From contig NW_019775837.1 in the NCBI RefSeq assembly GCF_001039355.2, forward strand, positions 62,001 to 126,000: a stretch of DNA of 64,000 nt, in the 5' to 3' direction. A model generated the notes under the pieces. The model worked only from the letters and a program-made list of their open reading frames with translations, searched no databases and was not told the origin of the DNA. Position numbers and translations under genes: made by a program. This document shows positions 13,076-26,983 of the stretch, piece after piece (within the stretch, counting starts at the first letter, position 1; every line of letters starts with the position of its first letter). The stretch is from Lingula anatina (taxonomy: Eukaryota; Brachiopoda; Lingulata; Lingulida; Lingulidae).

Positions 13076-13659
13076 TCGTTTGGTATCCAAACGAAACGAC
13101 AAATAGAATAAGCCCTAACGTTTGTCCTTTTTCCGTCTATTACATTGTCTAGTTCAAAGTTCAAGAATGTTCTGCACAAATGCCTTTTTGCGGACGCATT
13201 TCGCCGATTGACTTTGACCGACTGAATTGTTGCAGCCCTTAATGGTTAATCTTTCATTCTGAGTTAAATGCTGTTAACTAGCAAGGCTGGCCACTCCACC
13301 TATTATCACCTGAAGAATCGGGAATGTTTTTTTATAAAAATAGGGGAGACCGGGGCTAGTTGGGCCCCGGGGTAAGTTAGTCGCTCGTCAATTTATGAAA
13401 AAATTAACTACGAGCTAAAAAATTGATCAGATTAGCTTGTAAAGTGACCGTATCCAGCAATGCCAAGAAAGCGTCGATCGTAAAAAAGTTTTACTTAAGA
13501 GGCGAGTCAAAATGAAAGATAGCTTAGCCACACATTCCCAAGGCCAAATGTAGGTCTAAAGATGAGGATCCCCTCAGCATGGAAGCCGGCCTGAGGGTGT
13601 GACCTGCAGGTGGAACATAAAGTGTCAGCAACTCATAACTAGTGATCTCGTTTACATGT

Positions 13660-14096
13660 TTGTTTTATAAATGTATCATGAGACGCCTGGATAATCTACC
13701 AACACAGTCTGATAGCTGCAAACTGTTTGGTAGTATAGAGGACTGTTTTGTACTATAGAAGGGAGGGCGGCTTGGCTCAGTGTATAGACCATAGTTTGAT
13801 ACGTTTTGGTGGAGTCCAAGGACTTGTTTGCAAAATTTTAGCTGCAATTTTTCTGCAGGGCATTTATCAACAAACACAGAGTAGCCCCATATCTCTCAAC
13901 AGTGTGTAAGGATTGGATATTTTTTCTAAAAGGGGTGTGCAAACATTACTCTGATGTGGTAGACACTTACCCATACTATTGAAGGCTTTTGTGGCACGTT
14001 GGGGGAGATTATTGAGTTTTTGTAAAACATCTTGATCGGGTAAGAAAAAAGACCTAAGTATATGTACTTGGTGTCCCCTTGAATTGGATTTCCATA

Positions 14097-14130
<34 letters not shown>

Positions 14131-14640
14131 GAAACGTGCGTTTGATGTTGAGTTGGAGGTAACTACTTTTCTAGTTTTGTAGCTATGACAGTCGTTCTCC
14201 TCTTGTAACAAAAGTTTTCTGCACTTTCCAGACTTCGTATTAGCCCTTCGAGTGTCTTGAACTTTAGAAAGAGGCCAAGAACATATTGTAAGTCTTGGAC
14301 TTTTAGTACTTTGCCATCATTTGATCTAAGGAGGTTTTAAATAAGAATATTAAAGAGAAACGGGCTCAGAGTGTCACCTTGTTTTACACCTAGTCCTGCA
14401 TTAAAGGCCGGCAATATACCATTTGTTGTCTTAACATATGCTATTGAGTTTTCGTACATGCTCTTTATGTTTTTGCATGTAAGTCCTCCAATTCCCACGG
14501 TTTTTAGCTTTAGCAGCAGTTCATTTCTCCAAACACTATCGTATGCGTTTAATGAAAATGGTGCTTACTTTTTTTCTTCCCTTATATCCTTTTATAAATT
14601 TGGTGAAGCACAAATATGTTATTTGACGTACTATAACCGT
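13660..14640 (-). mobile_element. Degenerate non-LTR retrotransposon (LINE) reverse transcriptase, left allele
   Basis: Reading the minus strand from 14560 downward gives decayed reverse-transcriptase blocks in the right order: AYDSVWRNELLLKLKTVGIG, then GLGVKQGDTLSPFLFNI (the usual GVxQGDxLSPxLFN motif), then the post-RT segment KFCKQVLGLHQNVSNYGLYT near 13830-13770. Stops and frameshifts break the frame, and the FADD catalytic box is not recognisable. A poly-A tract (poly-T on the element strand) at about 14098-14128 has expanded inside it. This is a dead element. Confidence 0.8.
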
Positions 14641-17600
14641 GTATAAAGTCATTTTGATGGGGTAGTGGTACCCTATGCTGTGATGTGTGGACTTGTATTC
14701 TATTTAGTATGACCGCGTTGTATAGATTTCTAAGGCAGCTTGTTACACACACACGCGCGCGCACACATTCGCTTGTAGTTGTTCACATTTTATTTGTCAA
14801 TCGAATTCCGAAGTGCACATCCCTGATGATAGGTCTATCAATCCCCAAAGTTCCTAACTCTTATAGTCTGGGAGGAAATAGCGGAAATTACTAACGCACG
14901 GACACACAGATGCACGGACGGGTGGGATGACACGATAACCGACTTTTGCCACGAAAGTCCAGGAATAAATATGCCCATCTCTCCGTCTACATTCCGTGCC
15001 TCCATTGTATGGAATGTGACGTACTTAATAGATGTGTGCTGTATTTAACTGTTAGCTCCATTGTCTCGTCAGAGAGTTCGTTCTCTAACCTCCAACTTTG
15101 GAATTCTTCTGCTGCCATGATTCTAGATCAACTGTGGACTTACTAGCAATATACGTAGATGTTGAAATACACAGAGAAAAAAAAAATTATACAGTTAACA
15201 CATTGCAAAGTTCATAAAATCTACGCTGAGCTGCGATGGCTTGCTGCTGCCGCTGTGCAGTTTAAAGCTGTGAGTGACCGTTGGGCAGTTTCACGTGACC
15301 AAATATCCAAACGAGGCAGCTGATGTGATTGGACTGGCCACTGGTCAGTTACACGTGACCACTGCATGTTAGAACAAAGAGGATGCAGGGATAAAGGTCC
15401 CTATGCAGCCCTCCTGTGTGAGTTTTAAATACCATTTAGTTTAAATGGGCACTTTATTGAATGGCGGACCACTAAAATTCAGAATTTTACAACACTTGAT
15501 TAAGTGCTTCACGGACGCAAGTTCACGTGTACAATGCCAAACTGTCAAATCTGTTTTTCTACAAAATTATAGCCTAACAGTTGTCTTAAATCAACGGCAG
15601 AGTATTTCTCAGCGATGGGTGTCGGTGGCTAGTTTGATCCCAGAGACAATGTCTTCGGTTTATAACACCGTACTGAAATCAGTCATCTTTCCTCTGGCTC
15701 CTGTGTAAAATGTCCTTAGTAGTCAGCAGTAGAGCAATTTGTGAAACGCACATCGCGCGGATCATTATTAACACCCCAACCCCTATAGATCTAAAAATGC
15801 TCTTGTTTTTTATCTTTATGAAGTGGTGAAAGGGAAGAAATAAAATAGAAAAAACAATGCGAGTTACCAAAAGGGTGGGCCCCACAAGAGTTAAAATTTA
15901 TGCGCCCTACAATACACGTATAAAGGCTCCATGGTACCACGTAGAATGTAAATGCCCGTTCATTTGGCTAATAAGTGGCAAACAGAGAGCGGTTCGCTCT
16001 CGCCTCGTCTCACGTCTCAGCTTCTCTAAATATTTAACTCCCCTCAGTTAGAGGGGCGTGTTTGTCCTTGGGATTTCAAGGGTGCTTGAGTAAGGCACGT
16101 CGCTGGTCACCGTGTCACGGGGTTTGCTCACGTGGAAAACATCACTACAGTATGACAGTGAAAGCTGATTATGTTGGACGCGGCCCAGCAGAAAGGCTCA
16201 CACAATTTAGTCCACAAACACAAGGAGTCAGAAAATTGGGTAATTTGTGTTTTCATTTCCCCCGGGGAAATGCAAGCTCAAGGCCCCTATTTGTGTGCGC
16301 TACGGTTGATTAGCGTTGGATCATGAGTCCTTTAGAATTTTCAGATTTTAAATCACAAATCGGGGAGAAATAGCAGCTGCCTGTATGGGATCGACGAAAC
16401 CAGCATATTAGTTTATATGGTTTTGTCATATCGCCAACAATCATCACTGGCCGTACAATGTACGTTGTTAATACTTGATTATGAACAGGTTTCTTTTCCT
16501 TCAATTACTCAGTCACTTAGGTCGCATCCTCTTGGTGGATGTTGGTTACGCAAAAGAACTTTACGATTACTTCCCGAGAGGAAGACCACCGAAGATTGAA
16601 TAAAGTTTGCGTCACAAAGAGATCAATCACATTACTTGTACAATGTTAATTGAACCAGATTCGTACTCAGGATACATTTTTGAACAAATGGGACACTTTG
16701 ATTTGATCAATGCCCAATAAATTAAGCTGCTCGTGGTCAACATTGACTAAACGCAATTCATATCTCAAGTGGCGTTAAATCAACAGCAGTTAAGGCAGCT
16801 TGAAAAAGTTGAACAATCACCGTCTCTTCATTGTCTGAAACGCCAAATGTGTACAGTAAGGATTTTCAATCCTTGGAAACGGTCAGTTTTGGAGCAATGT
16901 CATGTATACACAAGGGAAGTACACAGGGGATGGGCGGCGGGCAGGCAGCCGCAATATTTGTAATCCTCACAACTACCAACACTGATTTTAAACACTCGCT
17001 TTATTTCCATCTATGTACCTGTCTTATTCTTTTTGCTTGCTCGTGATTTTCATAATTCTTGCTCAAAACAAGACTTCATTTTTTTTCTCATAGGTATGGA
17101 TTTACCCCATTAACATAAAATTGAATTTAACGTAGGATTAGCAATTACATTTCTCGCATTTCGAACTTTTGCTTGAAAATTCAAATAATTTATTGAAAGA
17201 CATCCAAAATATTTACAGGCTACTGCGAATATTCAATTAAAATGAGATCGTTCAGTGGCTGAGATTGTGAAAAACTGTAGATGGGTTTCTATTGTACCTG
17301 TATTTTCCCAAGCAATTTTTATGCTGTCACACAGCGGCATTGTTAGGTATCCAGCATTGAACTACTGGCTGATCTTAACATCAGTGTCATTTATTTCTCT
17401 GGTTAAGAACTGGAGTCTCCCTTGACAGCATTGGCAATCGAACAAGTTGTGAACAGGAAACCGTGGCCATCTACGTGAAAAAGAACAACAATTACTTTAA
17501 TTTCGGCTTTTAGTTGCGTCAGTCGCGTGGATGGGAAACAAACCCACTTTAAAAGATGAAAAACACCATAAAAAGAAAAATAATAATCTTTAATTAGAAC

Positions 17601-19000
17601 AGTGGTGTCAAGGTTTCCTCACGAATCGTTTGGTTAAAAATTAGCAAAATATATACAGTATATATATTGAAAGTTGTTGAAAAGTCCGTGAGTTGTATTT
17701 AAAGTTGACAGTCGACATGGGATTTGGGATCATAGCGGCACTTCCTCCGATAACTTGAACCGAATCCATGGAAAGCTGGCGAGAAAAAATTCCCTTAAAA
17801 ACATACCTTTGTTTGTTGATATCGATCGCTCTGTTTGTATGTAGGATGGGTGTTGTCACTTGGTCAATTTGATATCGGAATTATCTTCATCAAAAGTAGG
17901 CCGTTTTAATTGATGTTTTGAAAGTCTATACACTAATCAAACCAGTCTATTCACAATGAAGAGAGTGAATAAAACCAAGCAATACACCGTATTATATAAG
18001 TCTCATCTCTGCAAGTGTTCATTTCCCAAGAAGAGATTGAAACTTTTAACTGGGGGGTATTATTCAAAGTGGATCGTTATGGCAACCCACGCTGAGCGAG
18101 CTATTCATTTTATCATCGAGCTGGGAGAAAGGCACCATTCACTAACGTTCAGTCCCAGTGGAGACATTGTTGGGGAGTAATTTGAACACTATTGTGACAT
18201 CACCTACAACTGGACAGACGCTACCTCCCTTTTCACATAAAACCATGTAAAGAACGGCACATTTTTTGAAATATTTGAAAAATAAGGTTGATCTGTTTTA
18301 TCAGGTAAAAGTAACGCGAACGCAAATTTCTTCTAAAGAATGTACATGTGCTAAATGGAACATGTAAAAAAGGACATGGAAAACAGAAATAAAACTTGAA
18401 GATGCCGAGACCAAAACAAAAACAGTAAAGCCTTTCTTTTTTCTTTTTTCCTAAATAATTTTTTCAAAGAAAGGGAAATCTCAACGCAAAACACGAAGGT
18501 AGGTAAAGTAGACCATAATATATCATCTAAAAGTTTACTCAGTTGCTTAGAGACATATTCATTCAGTATACCGTTAGGTTTCAATGCCTTATGTAATGTC
18601 CGAAATAATAATAGGGCAATTCTGAACGAATAAATCAGCCGCATTTGTGAGTCCGTAAATGTTGATTCAGTTTTGCAAGACGACACCTAACCCACAATGG
18701 GTAGTCCAGTAACGCAAACATGGACTTGAATTATCTGAATGCTCGGTCATGGCCCTATAGGGATGTATTCAGAAAAATAAAAGGATTGCTTTGAACAAAA
18801 TCTTCCTTGGGCCTTGTGGTCAGATGGGAGGCCAAGAAATAAGGATGGTGAAGAGGACTATTGTTGTGGCATCAGAAATCCGTCCCCATGGTGTCACCAT
18901 GCTACCGAGAGAGAAACACAAAAATATTGCGAAGATGATAAAACATACGCTGCCGTCTCTAACAGCATCAGAAATCTCAGAGGCGCCTAAGAAGGAACAC
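14641..19000. other. Non-coding part of duplication A, left copy
   Basis: Between the LINE relic and the promoter of the Ala/Ser gene copy no exon was recognised. Open frames of 111 codons (18351-18686, minus) and 83 codons (16062-16313, plus) persist in both copies with a few replacements, but neither has a signal peptide, domain or biased composition. About 400 bp near 15053-15452 is absent from the other copy. Confidence 0.5.
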
Positions 19001-19116
19001 GTGAAAGTCGGATTTAAAAAAGGCGCTCCACATAGATTGAAACAGAAGGAGTTTTAGGAAGCCAGGGAACCGCAGAAGCACCTTATCTAACTGAGATTTA
19101 TACTACAAAACCAAAC

Positions 19117-20664
19117 ATGAAATTTACGTTGCTTCTTCACTTACTGCTTGTTGCATTTGGTAAGTTATTTTTCATTTTTTCGTTTTCAGTAAAATAATTT
19201 ATTTAATTAAACTTATGTTAGGGTATACATTTGTAGTTAATTTTTCGTCAACTTTTTTCATAGTGAGCGATAAAGCTACCTGCGCGACGGACAGTCTAAA
19301 AAGTTATGTGAATTCGACCAAAATTCGTTAATAGCACGTCTAACATTCAATTTTTTTTCCATTTCAAACATGATAGCATTCTCTTATAAAAAAATAGATT
19401 ATGGAATCATCTTCAAGCGAAAACACAGTGAACAAAAAAGGACAAAAAATGTGACAACATCATTTCTTTGTCGTTCACATCCAACCGAGCATCATCAAAA
19501 CTGAAAACCAGGTTAACTGAAGCGCCAATAAATAGCGCCAATTGGATTAAATATTGTTCTACAGATCATTTAAATTTCACAATCATTTTAAAAGTCTTTA
19601 CGAGATTGGCTTAAAATGATTTAAAGAGACGCGCAACATCAGTTGGATTTGCGTGTTATTTTTCAGGATAAATCTCGCGGTGCTGTTACTTTTAAGATAT
19701 GCCTTTGCAAGATCCTCGAATAAAGTTACTTCCTATTTGAAGTATATGAATGCGAGCAAAAATAATTTCTGCAATTTAACGATGCATATATGTTTATAAA
19801 CTGAGGTGCTAACCTCAAACTAAAAGGAAAAGACAACAAAGGATAAGACTCTAAAGCGACAAGTGTAGTGGTCTTTTCTAGTCTTAAGGCGAACATCTGA
19901 TTTATACTAGAAAAATCTGTGTGTACAATCAATTCATGAGTAAACTTAACTGAGAAGTTAACTTACCACTTGAATTAAGCATCGATCAAAAGTAGTTTGT
20001 GCAAACATAGTGCGCCGTTGTCCAGTCAATAGAAATAGACACCTTTGATAATTATCATCTTATCCTTTATCAAAATTTGAACACTGTGTTGCTATGGAAA
20101 TACGTGGGTGACGTAGCAATACTGCGGCTATTAATGATATAGATTACACTTTGTTGTAATAATCTATTTTGAAAGAAAAAATGTAGCCTTTGCATGAAAA
20201 AGATTACATTTATTTTCACTACTTAAAAAAAGAGAGGGTAAAGAAAAAAAATGAATTTAGCCGTTTAATCATTTCTTTCTTTTTCTTTTAGTGTTGCATT
20301 CCGCATACTCACAGAGCTCTTCATCAGACACGGCGTCAGCAGGTGCCTCATCCTCTGCTGGAGCAAGTGCGTCATCCTCTGCTGGAGCAAGTGCCTCATC
20401 ATCTGCTGGAGCAGGTGCCTCATCCTCTGCCGGTGCCTCATCCTCTGCAGGTGCGTCATCCTCTGCCGGTGCGTCATCCTCTGTTGCAGCAAGCGCCTCA
20501 TCCTCCGCTGGAGCAGGTGCTTCGTCTTCTGCTGGAGCAGGTGCGTCATCCTCTGCCGCTGCGTCATCCTCTGCCGGTGCGTCATCCTCTGCTGGAGCAG
20601 GTGCCTCATCCTCTGCCGGAGCTGGTGCCTCATCCTCTGCCGGAGCCTCATCCTCTGCCGGAGC
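19117..20664 (+). CDS. Ala/Ser-repeat GPI-type protein gene 1, truncated duplicate (probable second allele)
   Basis: Exon 1 is 19117-19159 (43 nt, MKFTLLLHLLLVAF plus one base) and exon 2 starts at 20292 after a polypyrimidine-AG acceptor, restoring VLHSAYSQSSSS. The frame runs through ASSSAG repeats until it stops at the N at 20665, so the end of the repeat domain and the C-terminal tail are missing. Upstream sequence, intron (1,132 bp) and repeats match gene 1 at 26984-29205 almost base for base. The truncation lies in a tandem repeat at a contig join, which points to an assembly break rather than a biological pseudogene. It should not be counted as an extra family member without read support. 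Confidence 0.8.
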
Positions 20665-20665
20665 N
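20665..20665. other. Ambiguous base marking a contig join
   Basis: A single N separates the tandem-repeat exon of the left copy from sequence equal to position 11894 onward. It is the break point of duplication A. Confidence 0.9.
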
Positions 20666-21954
20666 AATCTCCCACAATCCACCCAATTAAAAATTCACAA
20701 ACTCCCCGCTACCAAGGGAACGAACATTAAGGTTTTCATCACTTTTTAGACTGTTCACATGGCTGCACACCTTCTCAGTCGCACAAGCAAAATGAAGGAA
20801 ACAAAGTTTAAACGGAATAGGTTTTCGAATATCTCTTCACGCCTATCAGCATATGTCATTGAACAAAGAGATGAGAGCCTCTTAGAGAAAGCCTAATTAT
20901 GTACTCCAACTTAATGCATGTTTGTAATAGGGTTGAGATCTATTGAATATTTATAAAACTTTTTAATACCTGTTTCATAATGATTGGTGGGTTGAAATTT
21001 ATAGGATGTTGTTTTAAAACGTATGGCACACGGGGCATCGAGTAAATGGAAAAAGGACAACATGCATATTCAAAATACATTCTTCGGTGTATACAAGAAA
21101 TGTTGTGTTGGCTAAGGCTGATCAGTGCGTTTCTAAATGGTTTGAAGTTAAAACTTGACTTTCCAAAATCCACTTAGATCTTTAACATTGATATAAACAG
21201 AGCGGTTTAATGATACCTTTGTCGACTAATGAAGTATCAGTACGGAGTTCGATCGCCTATTCTCCACTTCAAAACTGCAGTTTAGTAGTAGCGAATGGTC
21301 ATCGTTAGATCGCGCTCGATGGCCTGCCGCCAATCAATGGCGCACAAAAATATCGTTAAGTGGATTAAAGAGCTTCATTTCTTTTGGTATCCAAACGAAA
21401 CGACAAATAGAATAAGCCCTAACGTTTGCCCTTTTCATGATCTTTTCCGTCTATTACATTGTCTAGTTCAAAGTTCAAGAATGTTCTGTAGATATGCCTT
21501 TTTTCCAACGCATTTCGTCTGATTGACTTTAAGCGACTGAATTGTTGCAGCCCCCTTTCATTCTGAGTTAAATGCTGTTAACTAGCAAGGCTAGCCACTC
21601 CACCTATTATCACCTGAAGAATCGGGAATGTTTTTTTTTTTATAAAAATAGGGGAGACCGGGGCTAGTTGGGCCCCGGGGTAAGTTAGCCCCTCGTCAAT
21701 TTATGAAAAAATTAACTACGAGCTAAAAAATTGATCAGATTAGCTTGTAAAGTGACCGTATCCAGCAATGTCAAGAAAGCGTCGTTCGTAAAAAGTTTTA
21801 CTTAAGCTGTGAGTCAAAATGAAAGATAGCTTAGCCACACATTCCCAAGGCCAAATGTAGGTCTAAAGATGAGGATCCCTCAGCATGGAAGCCGGCCTGA
21901 GGATGTGACCTGCAGGTGGAACATAAAGTGTCAGCAACTCATAACTAGTGATCT

Positions 21955-22935
21955 CGTGTATGTTTGTTTTATAAATGTATCATGAGACGCCTGGGTAATC
22001 TACCACAGTCTGATAGCTGCAAACTGTCTTGTAGTATAGAGGACTGTTTTGTAGTACATGTATAGAAGGGAGGGCGGCTTGGCTCAGTGTATAAACCATA
22101 GTTTGATACGTTTTGGTGGAGTCCAAGGACTTGTTTGCAAAATTTTAGCTGCAATTCTTCTGCAGAGCATTTATCAGCAAACACAGAGTAGTCCCTATCT
22201 CTCAACAGTGTGTAAGGATTGGAGAAATGAGAGTATCGAATATTTTTCTTAAAGGGGTGTGCAAACATTACTCTGCAGTGGTAGACACTTAACCATACTA
22301 TAGAAGGCTTTTGTAGCACGTTGGAGGAGATTATTGAGTTTTTGTAAAACATCTTGATCGGGTTTAAAAAAAAAGACCTAAGTAGATGTGCTTGGTGGCC
22401 TCTTGAATTGGATTACCATACAAAAAAAGAAGAAAATACGTGCGTTTGATTTTGAGTTGGAGGTAACTCTTCTAGTTTTGTAGACATTATCAGTCAGTCT
22501 CCACTTGTAACAAAAGTTTTCTACAATTTCCAGACTTCATCTTAGCCCTTCGAGTGTCTTGAGCTTTAGAAAGAGGCCACCAACATATAGTAAGCCTTGG
22601 ACTTGCAGTACTTTGCCATCATTTGATCTAAGGAGGTTATAAATAATATAATATTAAAGAGAAACGGGCTCAGAATGTCACCTTGTTTTACACCTAGTCC
22701 TACACTAAAGACCAGCGATATACCATTTGTTGTCTTGACACGTGCTATTGAGTTTTCGTACATGCTCTTTATGTTTTTGCATGTAAGTCCAATTCCCACG
22801 GTTTTTAGCTTGAGCAGCAGTTCATTTCTCCAAACACTATCGTATGCGTTTAATGAAAATGGTGCTTACTTTTTTCTTCCCTTTTATCCTTTCATAAATT
22901 TGGTGAAGCACAAATATGTTATTTGACGTACTATA
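21955..22935 (-). mobile_element. Degenerate non-LTR retrotransposon (LINE) reverse transcriptase, right allele
   Basis: This is the same relic as at 13.66-14.64 kb. The clearest stretch is on the minus strand at about 22800-22640, reading GLTCKNIKSMYENSIARVKT followed by GVKQGDILSPFLFNII. The post-RT block KFCKQVLGLHQNVSNYGLYT lies near 22150-22090. Frameshifts and stops are shared with the left copy, so the element was inactive before the copies diverged. Confidence 0.8.
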
Positions 22936-23729
22936 ACCCTGTTTTAAGTCAATTGGATGGGGTAGGGGTACCCTATGCTGTGATGCGTGTTCTATTTAGT
23001 ATGACCGCGTTGTATAGATTTCTAAGGCAGCTTGTTACACACACGCGCGCGCGCACACATATTCGCTTGTAGTTGTTCACATTTTATTTGTCAATCGAAT
23101 TCCGAAGTGCACATCCCTGATGATGGGTCTATTAATCCCCAAAGTTCCTAACTCTTATAGTCTGGGAGGAAATAGCGGAAATTACTAACGCACGGACACA
23201 CAGATGCACGGACGGGTGGGATGATAGGATAACCAACTTTTGCCACGAAATTCCAGGAATAAATATGCCCATCTCTCCGTCTACATTCCGTGCCTCCATT
23301 GTATGGAATGTGACGTACTTAATAGAGTGTGTGCCGTATTTTACTGTTTATTGAATGGCAGACCACTTAAATTTAGAATTTTACAACACTTGATTAAGTG
23401 CTTCACGGACGCAAGTTCACGTGTACAATGCCATGCTGTCAAATATCTTTTTCTACAAACTTTAACCTAATAGTAGTCTTATATCAACGACAGAGTATTT
23501 CTCAGCACTTGGTGTCGGTGGCTAGTTTGATCCCAGAGACAATGTCTTCGGTTTATAACACCGTACTGAAATCAGTCATCTTTCCTCTGGCTCCTGTGTA
23601 AAATGTCCGTAGTAGTCAGCAGTAGAGCAATTTGTGTAACGCACATCGCGCGGATCATTATTAACACCCCAACCCCTATAGATCTTAAATGTTTTTGTAT
23701 TTTATCTTTATGAAGTGGTATAAAGAGAG

Positions 23730-23771
<42 letters not shown>

Positions 23772-26700
23772 CGCATGACCAAAGGGTGGGGCCCACAGGA
23801 GTTAAGATTTATGTGCCCTACAATACACGTATAAAGGCTCCATGATACCACGTAGAATGTAAATGCCCGTTCATTTGGCTAATAAGTGGCAAACAGAGAG
23901 CGGTTCGCTCTCGCCCCGTCTCACGTCTCAGCTTCTCTAAATATTTAACTCCCCTCAGTTAGAGGGGCGTGTTTGTCCTTGGGATTTCAAGGGTTCTTGA
24001 GTAAGGCACGTCGCTGGTCACCGTGTCACGGGGTTTGCTCACGTGGAAAACATCACTACAGTATGACAGTGAAAGCTGATTATGTTGGACGCGGCCCAGC
24101 AGAAAGGCCCACACAATTTAGTCCACAAACACAAGGAGTCAGAAAATTGGGTAATTTGTGTTTTCATTTCCCCCGGGGAAATGCAAGCTCAAGGCCCCTA
24201 TTTGTGTGCGCTACGGTTGATTAGCGTTAGATCATGAGTCCTTTAGAATTTTCAGATTTTAAATCACAAATCGGGGAGAAATAGCAGCTGCCTGTATGGG
24301 ATCGACGAAACCAGCATATTAGTTTATATGTTTTTGTCATATCGCCAACAATCATCACTGGCCAGCCGTACGTTGTTAATATTTGATTATGAACAGGTTT
24401 CTTTTCCTTCAATTACTCAGTCACTTAGATCGCATCCTCTTGGTGGACGTTGGTTACGCAAAAGAACCTTACGATTACTTCCCGAGAGGAAGACCACCGA
24501 AGATTGAATAAAGTTTACGTCACAAAGAGATCAATCACATTATTTGTACAATGTTAATTGAACCAGATTCGTACTCAAGATACATTTTTGGACAAATGGG
24601 ACACTCTGATTTTATCAATGCCCAATAAATTAAGCTGCTCGTGGTCAAGATTGACTAAACGCAGTTCATATTTCAAGTGGCGTTAAATCAACAACAGTTA
24701 AGGCAGCTTGAAAAAGTTGAACAATCACCGTCTCTTCATTGTCTGAAACCCCAAATGTGTACAGTAAGGATTTTCAATCCTTGGAAACGGTCAGTTTTGG
24801 AGCAATGTCATGTATGCACAAGGGGAGAACACAGGGGATGGGCAGCGGGCAGGCAGCCGCAATATTTGCAATCCTCACAACTACCAACACGGATTTTAAA
24901 CACTCGCTTTATTTCCATCTATGTACCTGTGTTATTCTTTTTGCTTGCTCGTGATTTCATAATTCTTGCTCAAAACAAGACTTCATTAGCAATTAGATTT
25001 CTCGCATTTCGAACTTTTACTTGAAAATTCAAATAATTCATTGAAGGACATCCAAAATATTTACAGGCTACTGAGAATATTCAATTTAAATGAGATCGTT
25101 TCAGTGGCTGAGATTATGGAAAACTGTAGATGGCTATCTATTATACATGTACAATACATGTATTTTCCCAAGCAAATTGTATGCTGTCACACGGCGACAT
25201 TGTTAGGTATCCAGAGTTGAACCACTGACTGATCTTTACATCAATGTCATTTATTTCTCTGGTCAAGAACTGGAGTCTCCCATGACAGCATTGGCAATCG
25301 AACAAGTTGTGAACAGGAAACCGTGGCCATCTACGTGAAAAAGAAGAACAATTACTTTAATTTCGGCTTTAAGCTGCGTCAGTCGCGTGGATGGGAAACA
25401 AACCCACTTTAAAAGATGAAAAACACCATAAAAAGAAAAATAATAATCTTTAATTAGAACAGTGGTGTCAAGGTTTCCTCACGAATCGTTTGGTTGAAAA
25501 TTAGCAAAATATATACAGTATATATATTGAAAGTTGTTGAAAAGTTCGTGTGTTGTATTTGAAGTTGACAGTTGGTTTAAGATTTGGGATCATAGCGGCA
25601 CTTCCTCCTATAACTTTAACCGAATCCAGGGAAAGCTGGCGAGAAAAAATTCCCTTAAAAACATACCTTTGTTTGTTGATATCGATTGTCGATTGCTCTG
25701 TTTGTATGTAGGATGGGTGTTGTCACTTGGTCAATTTGATATCGGAATTATCTTCATCAAAAGTAGGCCGTTTTAATTGATGTTTTGATAGTCTATACAC
25801 TAATCAAACCAGTCTATTCACAATGAAGAGAGAGAATAAAACCAAGTAATATACCGTATTATATAAGTCTCATCTCTGCAAGTGTTCATTTCCCAAGAAG
25901 AGATTGAAACTTTTAACTGGGGGGTATTATTCAAAGTGGATCGTAATGGCAGCTCACGCTTAGCGAGCTATTCATTTTATCATCGAGCTGGGAGAAAGGC
26001 ACCATTCACTAACGTTCAGTCCCAGTGGAGACATTGTTGGGGAGTAATTTGAACACTATTGTGACATCACCTACAACTGGACACACGCTACCTCCCTTTT
26101 CACATAAAACCATGTAAAGAACGGCACATTTTTTGAAATATTTGAAAAATAAGGTTGATCTGTTTTATCAGGTAAAAGTAACGCGAACGCAAATTTCTTC
26201 TAAAGAATGCACATGTGCTAAATGGAACATGTAAAAAAGGACATGGAAAACAGAAATAAAACTTGAAGATGCCAAGACCAAAACAAAAACAGTAAAGCCT
26301 TTCTTTTTTCTTTTTTCCTAAATAATTTTTTCAAAGAAAGGGAAATCTCAACGCAAAACACGAAGGTAGGTAAAGTAGACCATAATATATCATCTAAAAG
26401 TTTACTCAGTTGCTTAGAGACATCTTCATTCAGTATGCCGTTAGGTTTCAATGCCTTATGTAATGTCCGAAATAATAATAGGGCAATTCTGAACGAATAA
26501 ATCAGCCGCATTTGTGAGTCCGAAAATGTTGATTCAGTTTTGCAAGACGACACCTAACCCACAATGGGTAGTCCAGTAACGCAAACATGGACTTGAATTA
26601 TCTGAATGCTCGGTCATGGCCCCATAGGGATGTATTCAGAAAAATAAAGGGATTGCTTTGAACAAAATCTTCCTCGGACCTTGTGGTCAGATGGGAGGCC

Positions 26701-26879
26701 AAGAAATAAGGATGGCGAAGAGGACTATTGTTGTGGCATCAGAAATCCGTCCCCATGGTGTCACCATGCTACCGAGAGAGAAACACAAAAATATTGCGAA
26801 GATGATAAAACATACGCTGCCGTCTCTAACAGCATCAGAAATCTCAGAAGCGCCTAAGAAGGAACACGTGAAAGTAAGA

Positions 26880-26890
26880 TTTAAAAAAGG
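26880..26890 (+). promoter_or_regulatory. TATA-like core promoter of Ala/Ser gene 1
   Basis: TTTAAAAAAGG followed by CGC lies about 104 bp upstream of the ATG and is preceded by an E-box-like CACGTG near 26862. The same arrangement is seen before gene 3 (TTAAAAAAGG, 44348-44358 on the minus strand) and, more loosely, before gene 2 (ATAAAAAGG, 34685-34694). Conservation between paralogs supports a core promoter. Confidence 0.5.
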
Positions 26891-26983
26891 CGCTGCACAT
26901 AGATTTTAACAGAAGGAGTTTTAGGAAGCCAGGGAACCGCAGAAGCACCTTATCTAACTGAGATTTATACTACAAAACCAAAC

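Larger units (their letters stand above)
11894..20664. repeat. Large direct duplication A, left copy (probable allele)
   Basis: This segment matches 20666-28529 in the same orientation with only scattered substitutions and several indels. It ends exactly at the N at 20665, inside the tandem-repeat exon of Ala/Ser gene 1, and the right copy starts immediately after that N. The left copy carries about 475 bp near 12602-13075 and about 400 bp near 15053-15452 that the right copy lacks. This is the pattern of two allelic contigs joined without merging their overlap. A genuine tandem duplication is possible but would not explain why the gap sits exactly at the boundary. Confidence 0.85.

Noticed and set aside
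18351-18686. Minus-strand 111-codon frame, also open in the second copy (26218-26553)
   Set aside because: Preserved between near-identical alleles, which is weak evidence. Changes are mostly amino-acid altering, and there is no domain, signal peptide or exon context.
18791-19057. Plus-strand 88-codon frame just upstream of the gene 1 copy
   Set aside because: It overlaps the putative promoter and its C-terminus differs in length between the two copies (88 versus 83 codons), as expected for non-coding DNA.
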